A DNA stretch of 64,000 nt from positions 4,116,001 through 4,180,000 of the forward strand of contig NZ_CP050699.1 in assembly GCF_005116675.2 (NCBI RefSeq), given 5' to 3'. Under the pieces are notes generated by a model. The model searched no databases, was not told where the DNA came from, and saw only the letters and a list, made by a program, of their open reading frames with translations. The DNA is from Desulfosediminicola ganghwensis. Lineage in GTDB: Bacteria; Desulfobacterota; Desulfobulbia; Desulfobulbales; Desulfocapsaceae. How positions within the stretch are numbered: the first letter of the stretch is position 1; every line of letters starts with the position of its first letter. Below are positions 7,421-15,922 of this stretch, in pieces. Made by a program: the position numbers and the translations under genes.

Positions 7421-8740
7421 ATGAGCTATTCGTTTAAGGCTGCCTTTGCTGGTTTGCGACGGAGCCGTAATCAACAACAGCGCAACCCTGTTGCGCTGTT
7501 GCTTTTTTCCATCCTGTGCTGCGTCCTTTTTCTGCCACCTTCGCACCTTCCTGTCGCAAACGCAGGTGAGGCCAGGGCAATGGGGCGTGACGAGCATGTT
7601 TCCCATGGCAAACTCATTGTCGTGTCCCCTAACTCCAATATAGTCATAGTCGATGCCGATCAGTCCGGCAGACAGCGCATCGTTGGTGGAAAAGTCGCTC
7701 CCGACGCCATCCTGGTAAAGGATGGGAAAAAAGTCAACCTCAAGGCTTTTCGGGTTGGAGACTATGTTAAGATTCTCTGGCGCTACACCAGTATAGGTAA
7801 ACAAATCGTCTCTCTTGCCACAACCGATGAAAGACCTGCCCCCAGACCCGCTCCGGTCAAGAGCAATGGTATAATTCAACCATCCCAAACACAGGCCTCA
7901 TATAATGGCTCCGGGCTCTATACCTCGCAGATCCGACCTATCATCGGTTACAAGGTCAGTCATGTGGTTGGCCCTAAAGAGACCTTGCTCAAAATCGCCC
8001 GCAAATACAGTCTTGGTTACAACGAAATAATTGATCTCTACCCGCAATACGACCCCTGGCTGCCGCCGGTAGGTCAAAGACTGGCACTTCCTACCGAACG
8101 CATCCTGCCCGATGCGCGCCAGCAGGGCATCGTCATAAATATTGCTGAGCTAAGGCTCTATTATTACCATAAGCGCAATGGCATACCCATGGTCACCACC
8201 TATCCGGTCAGCATCGGCACGCCCTCGCATCAGACGCCCCTCGGTCGCTACCATATTGCCAGCAAAACCGTTGACCCAACCTGGACCGTACCGTCGTCGC
8301 TGAGGCACAAATATTCTTTCCGCTCCGTTCCACCCGGCCCGGACAACCCGCTTGGCAAATACTGGCTTGGCCTGAGCATACGTGCTTATGGTATTCACGG
8401 CACCGATATCGCCTGGTCTGTGGGCCGCACCATTACCCAGGGTTGCATTCGGATGTACCCTGAAGATATCGAACGATTTTTCGGGGTGATAAAAATGGGG
8501 ACCAAAGTCAATCTGGTCTACCAGCCCATTAAAGCTGCACGGGACGGCAACAAGATCTACATCGAAATACACAAGGACGTATACCAAAAGCACCTCAGTC
8601 TCGGCAGCCTCGCAAGGCGTGCCCTGAGCGACAAGGATCTCTGGCCGCTAGTAGATCGACACAAGCTGGCGATTGCTCTGCGGGACCAGAGCGGAGTTCC
8701 GGTGGATATAACCGATGACTCTCTGCAGGCCCGCCGATAA
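7421..8740 (+). CDS. Exported LysM L,D-transpeptidase (ErfK/YbiS type)
   Basis: 439 residues. A signal peptide covers about 23-48 (LLLFSILCCVLFLPP, then VANA). Next come a beta-rich segment of unknown type (about 60-130), a LysM peptidoglycan-binding domain (about 176-228, KETLLKIARKYSLGYNEI) and the YkuD catalytic domain (about 235-375). The catalytic residues are visible: H326 in YGIHGTD and C342 in TITQGCIRMYPED. It forms L,D crosslinks or joins lipoprotein to peptidoglycan in the periplasm. The start is doubtful: the ATG at 7421 has no ribosome site, and a strong terminator hairpin (7475-7508) overlaps codons 19-29. Starting later would remove the signal peptide. Confidence 0.85.
   Translation: MSYSFKAAFAGLRRSRNQQQRNPVALLLFSILCCVLFLPPSHLPVANAGEARAMGRDEHVSHGKLIVVSPNSNIVIVDADQSGRQRIVGGKVAPDAILVKDGKKVNLKAFRVGDYVKILWRYTSIGKQIVSLATTDERPAPRPAPVKSNGIIQPSQTQASYNGSGLYTSQIRPIIGYKVSHVVGPKETLLKIARKYSLGYNEIIDLYPQYDPWLPPVGQRLALPTERILPDARQQGIVINIAELRLYYYHKRNGIPMVTTYPVSIGTPSHQTPLGRYHIASKTVDPTWTVPSSLRHKYSFRSVPPGPDNPLGKYWLGLSIRAYGIHGTDIAWSVGRTITQGCIRMYPEDIERFFGVIKMGTKVNLVYQPIKAARDGNKIYIEIHKDVYQKHLSLGSLARRALSDKDLWPLVDRHKLAIALRDQSGVPVDITDDSLQARR
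7475..7508 (+). terminator. Rho-independent terminator inside the transpeptidase signal-peptide codons
   Basis: A perfect 12 bp stem, CAACAGCGCAAC (7475-7486) and GTTGCGCTGTTG (7490-7501), has a 3-base loop and is followed by C and six T. It should end the lpp-like transcript, but it also encodes the start of the transpeptidase signal peptide. Either the downstream gene is expressed by read-through (attenuation), which would favour the lipoprotein in mRNA amount, or the annotated start is wrong. Confidence 0.85.
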
Positions 8741-8778
8741 CCGCCGCTGCCACTTCAGATATTTCCGGCAAAACCTGA

Positions 8779-9936
8779 TCAGGACAGTTCGCTCAGGATT
8801 TCCCGCGCTATGATCATTCTCTGAATTTCGCTGGTTCCCTCGTAGATTGTGGTAATACGCGCATCCCTGGTATAGCGTTCGATCGGGTAATCCCTGGTGT
8901 AGCCATAGCCTCCGAGTATCTGCATTGCCTCGTAGCAGGCTTTGTTGGCAGTCTCAGATGCAAATAACTTGGCCATGGATGCTTCTTTGGCAAAACTTCG
9001 ACCCTGTTCCTTTTTATACGCGGCGTTCATAAGCAGCAGACGACTTGCTTCAAGCGCGGTATACATGTCGGATATTTTCCACTGTATGGCCTGAAATTCA
9101 CTGATCAGTTTACCGAATTGTTTGCGTTCCAGCGAATATGTGGTGGCGACGTCCATGGCAGCCAACCCTATCCCCAGTGCCAGTGAACCGATGCCGATAC
9201 GCCCACCGGCGAGCTCTGTCACCGCGACCCGAAAGCCATTATTTTCCTTGCCCATCATCGCATCGGCGGGGACACGGCAATTCTGAAAAAGAATCTCGTT
9301 GGTGGCCGAAGCATTCTGGCCCATTTTCTCTTCCTTTTTGCCGACTATTAATCCTTCCGTATCTGCTTCCACCAGAAACAGACTGATTCCTTTGCCTTTC
9401 GGTGCGGCCGGATCGGTTACCGCCCAGACCACGAAAACTCCTGCACAGTTACCACTGGTGATAAAAATCTTCGAGCCGTTAAGCACCCATTCATCGCCGT
9501 CGCGCACTGCTCTGGTGGTCATGCCTGCCGGGTCTGAACCGGCACCGGGCTCTGTCAGGGCAAAGGCACCAGCCAGATACTCGCCATCACAGATCCGCCT
9601 GATATACTTTTGTTTCTGCTCTTCGCTCCCAAGTGCCTGAATTACCTCATTGACCATATTATTGACAGAAACCGTCACCGCAGTCGATGAACATGCTCTG
9701 GCAATCTCTGTGAGGGCTATGCTGAATGCAACCACACCCGCTTCTGAACCACCATATTCATCATTCACATTGAGCCCCATCAACCCCAGCTCTGCCAGCT
9801 TTTTCAAGTTGGCATGGAACGTTTCAATATTGTCACCGCGATCAAGCTCATCAGCCACCGGCGCCAGTTCGGCTGCTGCAAATTCGCGGGTCATATCCTG
9901 TATCAATCGCTGTTCTTCTGTTAAATCAAGATTCAT
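8779..9936 (-). CDS. Acyl-CoA dehydrogenase, short-chain type
   Basis: 385 residues from the ATG at 9936 (ribosome site TTGGAGAAA 4 bases before); the 17-codon longer frame is disfavoured. FAD-dependent alpha,beta-dehydrogenation of an acyl-CoA, with electrons passed to ETF. Visible marks: [15 protein letters not shown] (flavin/substrate loop), GSKIFITSG, the arginine stretch [39 protein letters not shown] and the catalytic Glu in [13 protein letters not shown]. Last gene of a minus-strand beta-oxidation run. Close paralogue of the enzyme at 17913; their substrates may differ (butyryl versus isobutyryl or 2-methyl acyl-CoA). Confidence 0.93.
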   Translation of the reverse strand: MNLDLTEEQRLIQDMTREFAAAELAPVADELDRGDNIETFHANLKKLAELGLMGLNVNDEYGGSEAGVVAFSIALTEIARACSSTAVTVSVNNMVNEVIQALGSEEQKQKYIRRICDGEYLAGAFALTEPGAGSDPAGMTTRAVRDGDEWVLNGSKIFITSGNCAGVFVVWAVTDPAAPKGKGISLFLVEADTEGLIVGKKEEKMGQNASATNEILFQNCRVPADAMMGKENNGFRVAVTELAGGRIGIGSLALGIGLAAMDVATTYSLERKQFGKLISEFQAIQWKISDMYTALEASRLLLMNAAYKKEQGRSFAKEASMAKLFASETANKACYEAMQILGGYGYTRDYPIERYTRDARITTIYEGTSEIQRMIIAREILSELS

Positions 9937-10092
9937 GCTTTCTCCAATCATTTGTTGTATGACCAAAGGTCGGTACTTCCGTCCCAAGCCCGTGCTGATT
10001 AAAGATTCCAGTTGGAGCTTGTGAAGGCCGGTACAGAGCAGATGCTCTGCGAACCAGCCAACCGGATCGACTCGTGGAACAATCGACCGAAA

Positions 10093-10878
10093 TTACTCAC
10101 CGGTGAACTCGGCTCTCCGCTTTTCAAGAAATGCCTTCATCCCCTCTTTCTGGTCCGAAGTCGCAAAGCATTGACCAAATTGCACCGCCTCATACCTGCA
10201 GGCACGGCCAATATCCATCTCCAGACCATTCTTCATGGTCTCTTTACAGAGACGAATTGCCACGGGGCCTTTACTGGTGATTTTCTCCGCCATGGTCATG
10301 CAGGTTGGGAGCAACTGCTCTGCCAGCACCACCTTGTTTACCAGACCGATGCGATGCGCTTCCGTTGCGTCGATCATATCGCCGGTAAAGAGCAGTTCCG
10401 CCGCCAGCCCCCGACCAATAATCCTCGGTAATCGCTGGGTTCCGCCAAAACCTGGAATAACCCCAAGATTTACCTCGGGTTGACCGAATCTGGCATTCTC
10501 TGAGGCTATTCTGATATCGCAGGAAATAGCCAGTTCACAACCTCCGCCCAGAGCGAAACCGTTTACAGCCGCAATCACCGGTTGTTTCAGGTTTTCCACC
10601 GCACTCATCACCTGATGCCCAAGTTCGGCAAATTCTGCTCCGGCCCGGGCATCGAGTTCCTGCATATGGGCGATATCCGCACCGGCCACAAAGGCCTTCT
10701 CACCGCCACCGGTAAGGATCACCGCACCGATCTCCCGATCCATATCGATCTCATAAAAACAACATTGTAATTCTTTCAACGTTTCAAAGTTCAGTGCATT
10801 GAGTGCCTTAGGACGATCTATGGTAACTACTGCAACAGCACCTTTTTTCTCAAAACGAACATTGTTCATGGCGTGCAT
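10093..10878 (-). CDS. Enoyl-CoA hydratase (crotonase family)
   Basis: 261 residues, the usual crotonase length. Hydrates crotonyl-CoA to 3-hydroxybutyryl-CoA. The oxyanion-hole segment (KAFVAGADIAHM), the GFALGGGCELAISCDIRIAS stretch with the first catalytic Glu, and PEVNLGVIPGFGGTQRLPR with the second catalytic Glu are intact. Start at 10878 chosen on the AAGGAGAG ribosome site. It lies between the acyl-CoA dehydrogenase and a Cys-rich protein of unknown function, on the same strand, with gaps of about 30 bp to the latter. Confidence 0.94.
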   Translation of the reverse strand: MHAMNNVRFEKKGAVAVVTIDRPKALNALNFETLKELQCCFYEIDMDREIGAVILTGGGEKAFVAGADIAHMQELDARAGAEFAELGHQVMSAVENLKQPVIAAVNGFALGGGCELAISCDIRIASENARFGQPEVNLGVIPGFGGTQRLPRIIGRGLAAELLFTGDMIDATEAHRIGLVNKVVLAEQLLPTCMTMAEKITSKGPVAIRLCKETMKNGLEMDIGRACRYEAVQFGQCFATSDQKEGMKAFLEKRRAEFTGE

Positions 10879-10906
10879 TGATCTCTCCTTTTTGCGGTCA
10901 GTCTTC

Positions 10907-11674
10907 TCATACGGCCCTGGCCTGATCCGTGTCGTTCAATACAAATCTCCAGGCACAATACCAATCTTCCGGGTGCTCATCCGGAGGACAGCCGATACAT
11001 TCGGTACTGATTCTGCTGTCTATGCTTCTGGCGAAATAGGTATACTCCACCAGGCCTGCAGACTTGCATGGGTAATCAGCCATGCCCTTTCGCTTCCTGG
11101 CGCTCTGCACCCGGCACTCGTTCATCTGAAAAACAAACGATTCAGGTGTTTCCTCACATATCGACTGCGTGTTGATATTTGCATACAACCTGAGCGCCAG
11201 AGCCTGCTGTAATCCTGCCAGTCCAGACTGCTCCCCCAGCTGCAGCTTTTCTTTTATTGTTTCAGCCTCAAAAGGTGAAAAGCGCGCCCAGCATGAATCG
11301 TTGCATCGTTTGGCGTCGTTCATCCCTTCCGACTTCTCAATGGTCTGAAACCAGACACCATCGTTGACCAGCCAGTTTTTCGCTATACGCTGCCGCAGTT
11401 CATGCAGCCTGGCCTCATCCATCTCCAGAAGCGGCTCCGGTATGCCATCCACCAGATCGAACTCAAAAAGCTTGGCCAGATGTTTGAGCTGAATGTTGAT
11501 TGAAGTTTTAGCGGCCTTCGAGAGTATCCTGCTTGCCTTTTCATGGCCCAACTGGTGGTGCACCTCGCTGTACCAGAGAGCGTGGTGAATGATGAGACGG
11601 TGAAAAAGATCCAGCACATAGCCTGCCGTCTCTCTCTGGTCCAGCTCCGAAACATTTTTAATATCGGTTGGCAT
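10907..11674 (-). CDS. Uncharacterised Cys-rich protein in the beta-oxidation cluster
   Basis: 255 residues, no signal peptide or membrane segment. The N-terminal part is helical with several His (RLIIHHALWYSEVHHQLGHE). The C-terminal third holds conserved-looking cysteines (FQMNECRVQ, DYPCKSAG, TECIGCPPDE, WYCAWRF), a pattern that could bind metal or a hydrophobic ligand. I do not recognise a characterised family; similar proteins in anaerobes carry only DUF names as far as I recall. It is 28 bp upstream of the crotonase on the same strand, so it is likely co-expressed with acyl-CoA oxidation. GGAGATACT precedes the ATG. Confidence 0.65.
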   Translation of the reverse strand: MPTDIKNVSELDQRETAGYVLDLFHRLIIHHALWYSEVHHQLGHEKASRILSKAAKTSINIQLKHLAKLFEFDLVDGIPEPLLEMDEARLHELRQRIAKNWLVNDGVWFQTIEKSEGMNDAKRCNDSCWARFSPFEAETIKEKLQLGEQSGLAGLQQALALRLYANINTQSICEETPESFVFQMNECRVQSARKRKGMADYPCKSAGLVEYTYFARSIDSRISTECIGCPPDEHPEDWYCAWRFVLNDTDQARAV

Positions 11675-11745
11675 AGTATCTCCATGTTGGATATAACCGC
11701 AGCAACTGTTTGTAATGTCGTACCCTGTCAGGATTTCACATCACT

Positions 11746-12948
11746 TCATACCAGGGCATGGATCTCATCCGGAAAATGCGTCAACCGCTCAAGCCCGCCC
11801 GGAGTCACCACATGGGTGTTTTCAATTCCCACCACACCTTTGCCAGGGAGAATGACTTTGGGCTCCAGGGCGATGACCATGTTCTCTGCCAGCTTCAGTT
11901 TTTGTCCCTTGGCAATGAATGGAAATTCGTCCAGTTCCAGCCCCACGCCATGACCTGTAAAACGTATTTTTCGATCTCCAACGCCCATGAAGTTTTCCGC
12001 CAGCCCTTTGGCCTCTGCCAGGGATATCATCTGCTCATAGAGTTCCCCTGCTATCGCACCGGGCACAGCGAGTCTGGCAATACATTCCTGAATCTCCAGC
12101 ATCGCTTCGTGGGCTATTAAAAACTCATCCGGCACAGTGCCCAGCGAGAAGACTCTGGTGTGGTCTGAGATATAGCCATTGTAAGCGAAAACATAATCAA
12201 CCAGCACCGGCTCATTGGCTGCTATTTTATTAAATCCGGCACCTTGACTGATCAAACCGCTTACCCCTTTACCACCGGTGGGTGAGGCCAGATAACTGGG
12301 GACTGCTGCGGCTGCTCCCGCCATGATGTGGCCGTAAAACAGCTCGCTGCCAAAAAGCCGCATACGTACTATGCCCTGATGCCCAAGACTTCTGGCATAC
12401 GCCTCCACCTCGCCTGCCAGGGCAACTTCCGTTTTGCCCTCTGCCAGCAGCTCCGGCACCCGCGACGCCACCTTGTCTGAAAGCGCGGCTGCCGAACGTA
12501 GCAGACCCAGCTCGTGCTCCGATTTAATGGAGCGGATCAACCGGATCTCAAGGGAGACATCCTCAATCTCCGCCCCATCAAAAATTTGTTTGTATTGAAA
12601 GTAGAGTGCGGTCGGCAACACGTCCAGCTCCATTCCCAGACGCTTTGGGGACGGATAGCCATACTCCTTGAGAAGGGCCGGTATCTTTTTCGGGCTGACC
12701 AGGGGTACAATCCATTCCAGCCCAGATTCCTCCTCTGCCCTTTCAAACTCTTTGAAAATCATCAGCAGCGGCCTGCCCTCAACCGGCACGAAGAGCCAGC
12801 CCTGCTGAGAGGTTCCGCTGAAATAGTAGAAATCGGTTTTCTGTACGATCAGTGCTGCATCGATACTCTTCGCCGCCAGAGCCTGTTGTAGCTTTTGTAT
12901 TCGGCTGGCCAGTTCCGACGCCGGTGTTCCGATAATTTCTGCTTTCAT
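11746..12948 (-). CDS. M24 family metallopeptidase (Xaa-Pro aminopeptidase-like)
   Basis: 400 residues from the ATG at 12948 (AGGGG six bases upstream; a GTG lies one codon before). An N-terminal creatinase-like domain (about 1-140) precedes a pita-bread catalytic domain (about 150-395). The five metal ligands of the family are visible in order: two Asp (LVDYVFAYNGYISDHTRVF), His (FTGHGVGLELDEFP), Glu (IALEPKVIL) and Glu (VGIENTHVV). Predicted cytoplasmic, cleaving X-Pro or a related bond. Its place inside an acyl-CoA degradation cluster is unexplained; it may be a housekeeping bystander. Confidence 0.88.
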   Translation of the reverse strand: MKAEIIGTPASELASRIQKLQQALAAKSIDAALIVQKTDFYYFSGTSQQGWLFVPVEGRPLLMIFKEFERAEEESGLEWIVPLVSPKKIPALLKEYGYPSPKRLGMELDVLPTALYFQYKQIFDGAEIEDVSLEIRLIRSIKSEHELGLLRSAAALSDKVASRVPELLAEGKTEVALAGEVEAYARSLGHQGIVRMRLFGSELFYGHIMAGAAAAVPSYLASPTGGKGVSGLISQGAGFNKIAANEPVLVDYVFAYNGYISDHTRVFSLGTVPDEFLIAHEAMLEIQECIARLAVPGAIAGELYEQMISLAEAKGLAENFMGVGDRKIRFTGHGVGLELDEFPFIAKGQKLKLAENMVIALEPKVILPGKGVVGIENTHVVTPGGLERLTHFPDEIHALV

Positions 12949-13147
12949 CACAATCCCCTGAGTTACACGACGTTCAGTTTGAAGATTGGCGAAGGTGTTT
13001 TTCTACTCCGCCCGGATTTCTCATCAGCTCAGGCAGCGTTATCTTCTGCAGCATTTTGCAGATCACAAGCAACATACTGTTCGTATAAAATATTCAATAC
13101 GGTATCGACTCCCTGCCAGTCAACGGCATGTTCACGAGAAATTCGGC

Positions 13148-13996
13148 TTAATAGTCGTAGAACCCCTTGCCGGTCTTTCTTCCGTACCAGCCCGCCTCCA
13201 CATATTTTCTGAGCAATGGACATGGCCGGTATTTCGAGTCCTTGAAACCATCGTAGAGGGTCTCCATAATAGCCAGGCAGGTGTCTAAACCAATAAGATC
13301 CGCAAGCGCCAGCGGCCCCATCGGGTGATTCATGCCGAGCATCATTACGGTATCGATATCTTCTTTCTTGCCCACACCGGTATAGAGGCAGAATATCGCC
13401 TCATTAATCATGGGCATCAGGATTCTGTTAGCAATAAAGCCCGGAAAATCATTGGCCTCGGCCGGAGTCTTGCCAAACCGCTCGCACAGTTCCCAGGTGG
13501 TTGAAAAGGTCTCATCCGAGGTGGCAATTCCCTTGATCACCTCAACCAGTTTCATGACAGGCACCGGATTCATGAAATGCATGCCGATCACCTTATCAGG
13601 TCTCCCGGTCTGGGCCGCAATTCGGCCAATGGGAATAGAGGAGGTATTGGTGCCGAGGATTACCCTGGCCGGACAGATTCGATCGAGATCACGAAAAATT
13701 GCGAATTTCAAATCCTCCTGTTCGGTCGCGGCCTCCACCACATAATCGACCTTAGCCATATCATCCAGGCTTGAGGTAATGCTGATACGGTCAATGGCTT
13801 CCTGGCGGGAGTCATCAGACATTTTTCCCCGCTCTACCATCCTGTTGAGATTTTTTATGATGTGATTCAGGCCAGTTTCAGCGAATTCCTGCTTGATATC
13901 ACTCATCAGTACCTGCAGGCCGCTCATTGCCGCAACCTGGGCAATACCGTTACCCATCTGCCCTGCCCCAACCACACCAAATGTCTGTACGCTCAT
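13148..13996 (-). CDS. hbd: 3-hydroxybutyryl-CoA dehydrogenase
   Basis: 282 residues from the ATG at 13996, the usual length; the longer frame adds 18 codons without family support. NAD-binding Rossmann motif [17 protein letters not shown] at the N terminus, catalytic His in [19 protein letters not shown], and the C-terminal domain with [14 protein letters not shown] and [18 protein letters not shown]. Oxidises 3-hydroxybutyryl-CoA to acetoacetyl-CoA. It is downstream of the thiolase on the same strand, separated by a 218 bp gap with two copies of a palindrome. Confidence 0.94.
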   Translation of the reverse strand: MSVQTFGVVGAGQMGNGIAQVAAMSGLQVLMSDIKQEFAETGLNHIIKNLNRMVERGKMSDDSRQEAIDRISITSSLDDMAKVDYVVEAATEQEDLKFAIFRDLDRICPARVILGTNTSSIPIGRIAAQTGRPDKVIGMHFMNPVPVMKLVEVIKGIATSDETFSTTWELCERFGKTPAEANDFPGFIANRILMPMINEAIFCLYTGVGKKEDIDTVMMLGMNHPMGPLALADLIGLDTCLAIMETLYDGFKDSKYRPCPLLRKYVEAGWYGRKTGKGFYDY

Positions 13997-14063
13997 AACT
14001 CGCTCACCTTTCAGTAATCCGTTTGTTGAAGTACTTCTGAGGCTATACAACCTGCCTGTTATC

Positions 14064-14107
14064 GACTGCAGTCATAGACTGTCCCCCGGCAGCTTATGAC
14101 TGCAGTC
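14064..14107. repeat. Paired palindromes GACTGCAGTC forming a 13 bp inverted repeat
   Basis: GACTGCAGTCATA (14064-14076) and TATGACTGCAGTC (14095-14107) are perfect inverted copies 18 bases apart. Each contains the 10 bp palindrome GACTGCAGTC. They lie between thiolase and 3-hydroxybutyryl-CoA dehydrogenase. No T-run follows on the transcribed strand, so this is more likely an operator pair or an RNA-stability hairpin than a terminator. Confidence 0.6.
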
Positions 14108-14214
14108 TGTCTTCTCCTTTAAACAGCACACTCAACTGCTTCAAACTTTTTGACCTGTTGCGTAATTGTTGCTTTTTGACAACGTTATGGCATTGGATTT
14201 CTTTTCAATTCAGC

Positions 14215-15393
14215 CTAGGGTCGACGAACAATCAACGCCACCGCTTCCCCACCGCCAAGGCAGAGAGAAACCAATCCCCGCTGTAAATCTCTACGCTCAA
14301 GTTCATAGAGCAGATCGGTCAACAGTCTTGCACCGCTTGCTCCGATTGGATGACCAAGAGCGACGGCGCCACCGTTGACGTTGACTTTGTCCGGGTCCAG
14401 TTCCAGGACCCTGTTTATACCAACCGAGGTACCGCTGAAGGCTTCGTTTATCTCGAAAAGATCAATATCCTGAATGGCAATCCCTTCTTTCTTGAGAACT
14501 TTCGGGATTGCGTAGATTGGTGCCATCAACACATATTTCAACTCTATTCCGTGGGATGCCTGGGCCCCGACCTCGGCCATTATCGTGCAACCGAGTTCCT
14601 CGGCCTTTTCCCTGCTCATGAGTACTAAAGCGGCAGCACCGTCACTGATAATCGACGCATTACCGGCTGTGCCAACCCCATCCTTGGCAAAGGCCGGCCT
14701 CATTCTGGCAAGAGTCTCATAGTCCGTAGGCTGAACACATTCATCCACAGAAAATATCTGCGGCTCCTTACCTCGTCGCGGTATGGATACCGGAGCTATC
14801 TGATCTGTAAAACGTCCTTCTTCAATCGCTTTACCTGCCCGCCTGAATGATTCTGCCGCAAACCTGTCCTGATCTTCCCGGCTGATCTGCCACTTCTGGC
14901 TGCTCAACTCATTGGACATACCCATGTGGAAATCATTGACCACATCCCAGAGTCCATCATGAACCATATGATCCTCTATCTTGCCCGGCCCCATTCTGTA
15001 GCCCCATCGCGCTTTTTCCATATAGTACGGAGCGCTACTCATGTTCTCCATACCGCCGGCTACAATGATATCAGCATCACCACATTGAATGGCCTGGGCC
15101 GCGAGCATTACCGCTTTCAATGAAGAACCACACACTTTGTTGACGGTGATCGCTTCCACCAGATCAGGAAGCCCGCCCTTGATCGCTGCCTGCTTTGCCG
15201 GGTTCTGACCGTAACCGCAGGGCAGTACCATACCCATGATACATTCATCAACAGACTCTGGAGCAAGACCAGCGCGCCCCACGGCTTCCCGAATCACATG
15301 GCCACCCAGTTCTGTTGCCCCCGTTCCGGCAAGAGAGCCGCCAAAGCTGCCCAGTGGAGTACGCACCGCACTTACGATTACAGCCTGTTTCAT
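14215..15393 (-). CDS. Acetyl-CoA C-acetyltransferase (thiolase)
   Basis: 392 residues, full length. Nucleophilic Cys in VNKVCGSSLKAVMLAAQ, catalytic His in GGAVALGHPIGASGAR and second Cys in SLCLGGGEAVAL. Splits acetoacetyl-CoA with CoA into two acetyl-CoA. It is the first gene of the minus-strand run, facing the acyl-CoA synthetase across a 529 bp promoter region that holds TetR-like operators. A GAGGGGA ribosome site precedes the ATG. Confidence 0.95.
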   Translation of the reverse strand: MKQAVIVSAVRTPLGSFGGSLAGTGATELGGHVIREAVGRAGLAPESVDECIMGMVLPCGYGQNPAKQAAIKGGLPDLVEAITVNKVCGSSLKAVMLAAQAIQCGDADIIVAGGMENMSSAPYYMEKARWGYRMGPGKIEDHMVHDGLWDVVNDFHMGMSNELSSQKWQISREDQDRFAAESFRRAGKAIEEGRFTDQIAPVSIPRRGKEPQIFSVDECVQPTDYETLARMRPAFAKDGVGTAGNASIISDGAAALVLMSREKAEELGCTIMAEVGAQASHGIELKYVLMAPIYAIPKVLKKEGIAIQDIDLFEINEAFSGTSVGINRVLELDPDKVNVNGGAVALGHPIGASGARLLTDLLYELERRDLQRGLVSLCLGGGEAVALIVRRP

Positions 15394-15922
15394 GACATTC
15401 CCCTCATGTTGAGTTGCTGTTCAGATAGAAGGAACAATTTTTATCTCTCTGTCAGATAGTTACGACCACTTCCCCTCGTATTTACGCGCTCCCGGAGTGC
15501 TCCTGCCGGTTTACTTCACAATTGTGTAAAAAAAATATCTTGAACTACTCTGCATTTCATTGTTTAATCGAACAAAACATAAACCGACCAAGCGCTCGCT
15601 CTCCTGTTGAAGATGTTTACTCACCGGCATCTTTTTGTCAATCATTTTCAACGAAGAGCCAAACTTTCATCTCTCTGGAGATATGAGTAAAAGATTGGAC
15701 GGCTGCCCTGATCCGGCAAATTGAGATTTTTTGTTCCAGCGATACAGGCAGGTAATCTGCCAGATGCAATCTGAACCCTGGCTACAATGACGAGCGAGCG
15801 CTCGTTAGATTTTCGATGTACTGAGTGAAGTTTTTTGCAGTGTTGTGGATGTTTCTTTAGTGGGCATGGGCCTTTGGCCTGCTCTGATGTACACCTCAAA
15901 ACCTGAACTGCAAGGAGTCATT
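15394..15922. promoter_or_regulatory. Divergent promoter region with TetR-type operator candidates
   Basis: 529 bp between divergent thiolase and acyl-CoA synthetase genes. Two GC-rich near-palindromes of a kind used by TetR/FadR-like repressors stand out in AT-rich DNA: AGCGAGCGCTCGTT at 15793-15806 (10 bp perfect core CGAGCGCTCG) and CAAGCGCTCG at 15589-15598. A related 7-7-7 inverted repeat (GAAATCG, spacer, CGATTTC, 19995-20015) lies just before icmF. The cluster encodes one TetR protein (19285). The ribosome site AAGGAGT precedes 15923. Confidence 0.5.

Noticed and set aside
8150-8593. Long frames antisense to annotated genes (for example 8150-8593, 15896-16897, 39745-40380)
   Set aside because: They mirror well-supported genes on the opposite strand, lack ribosome sites, and show no motif; they are by-products of codon bias.
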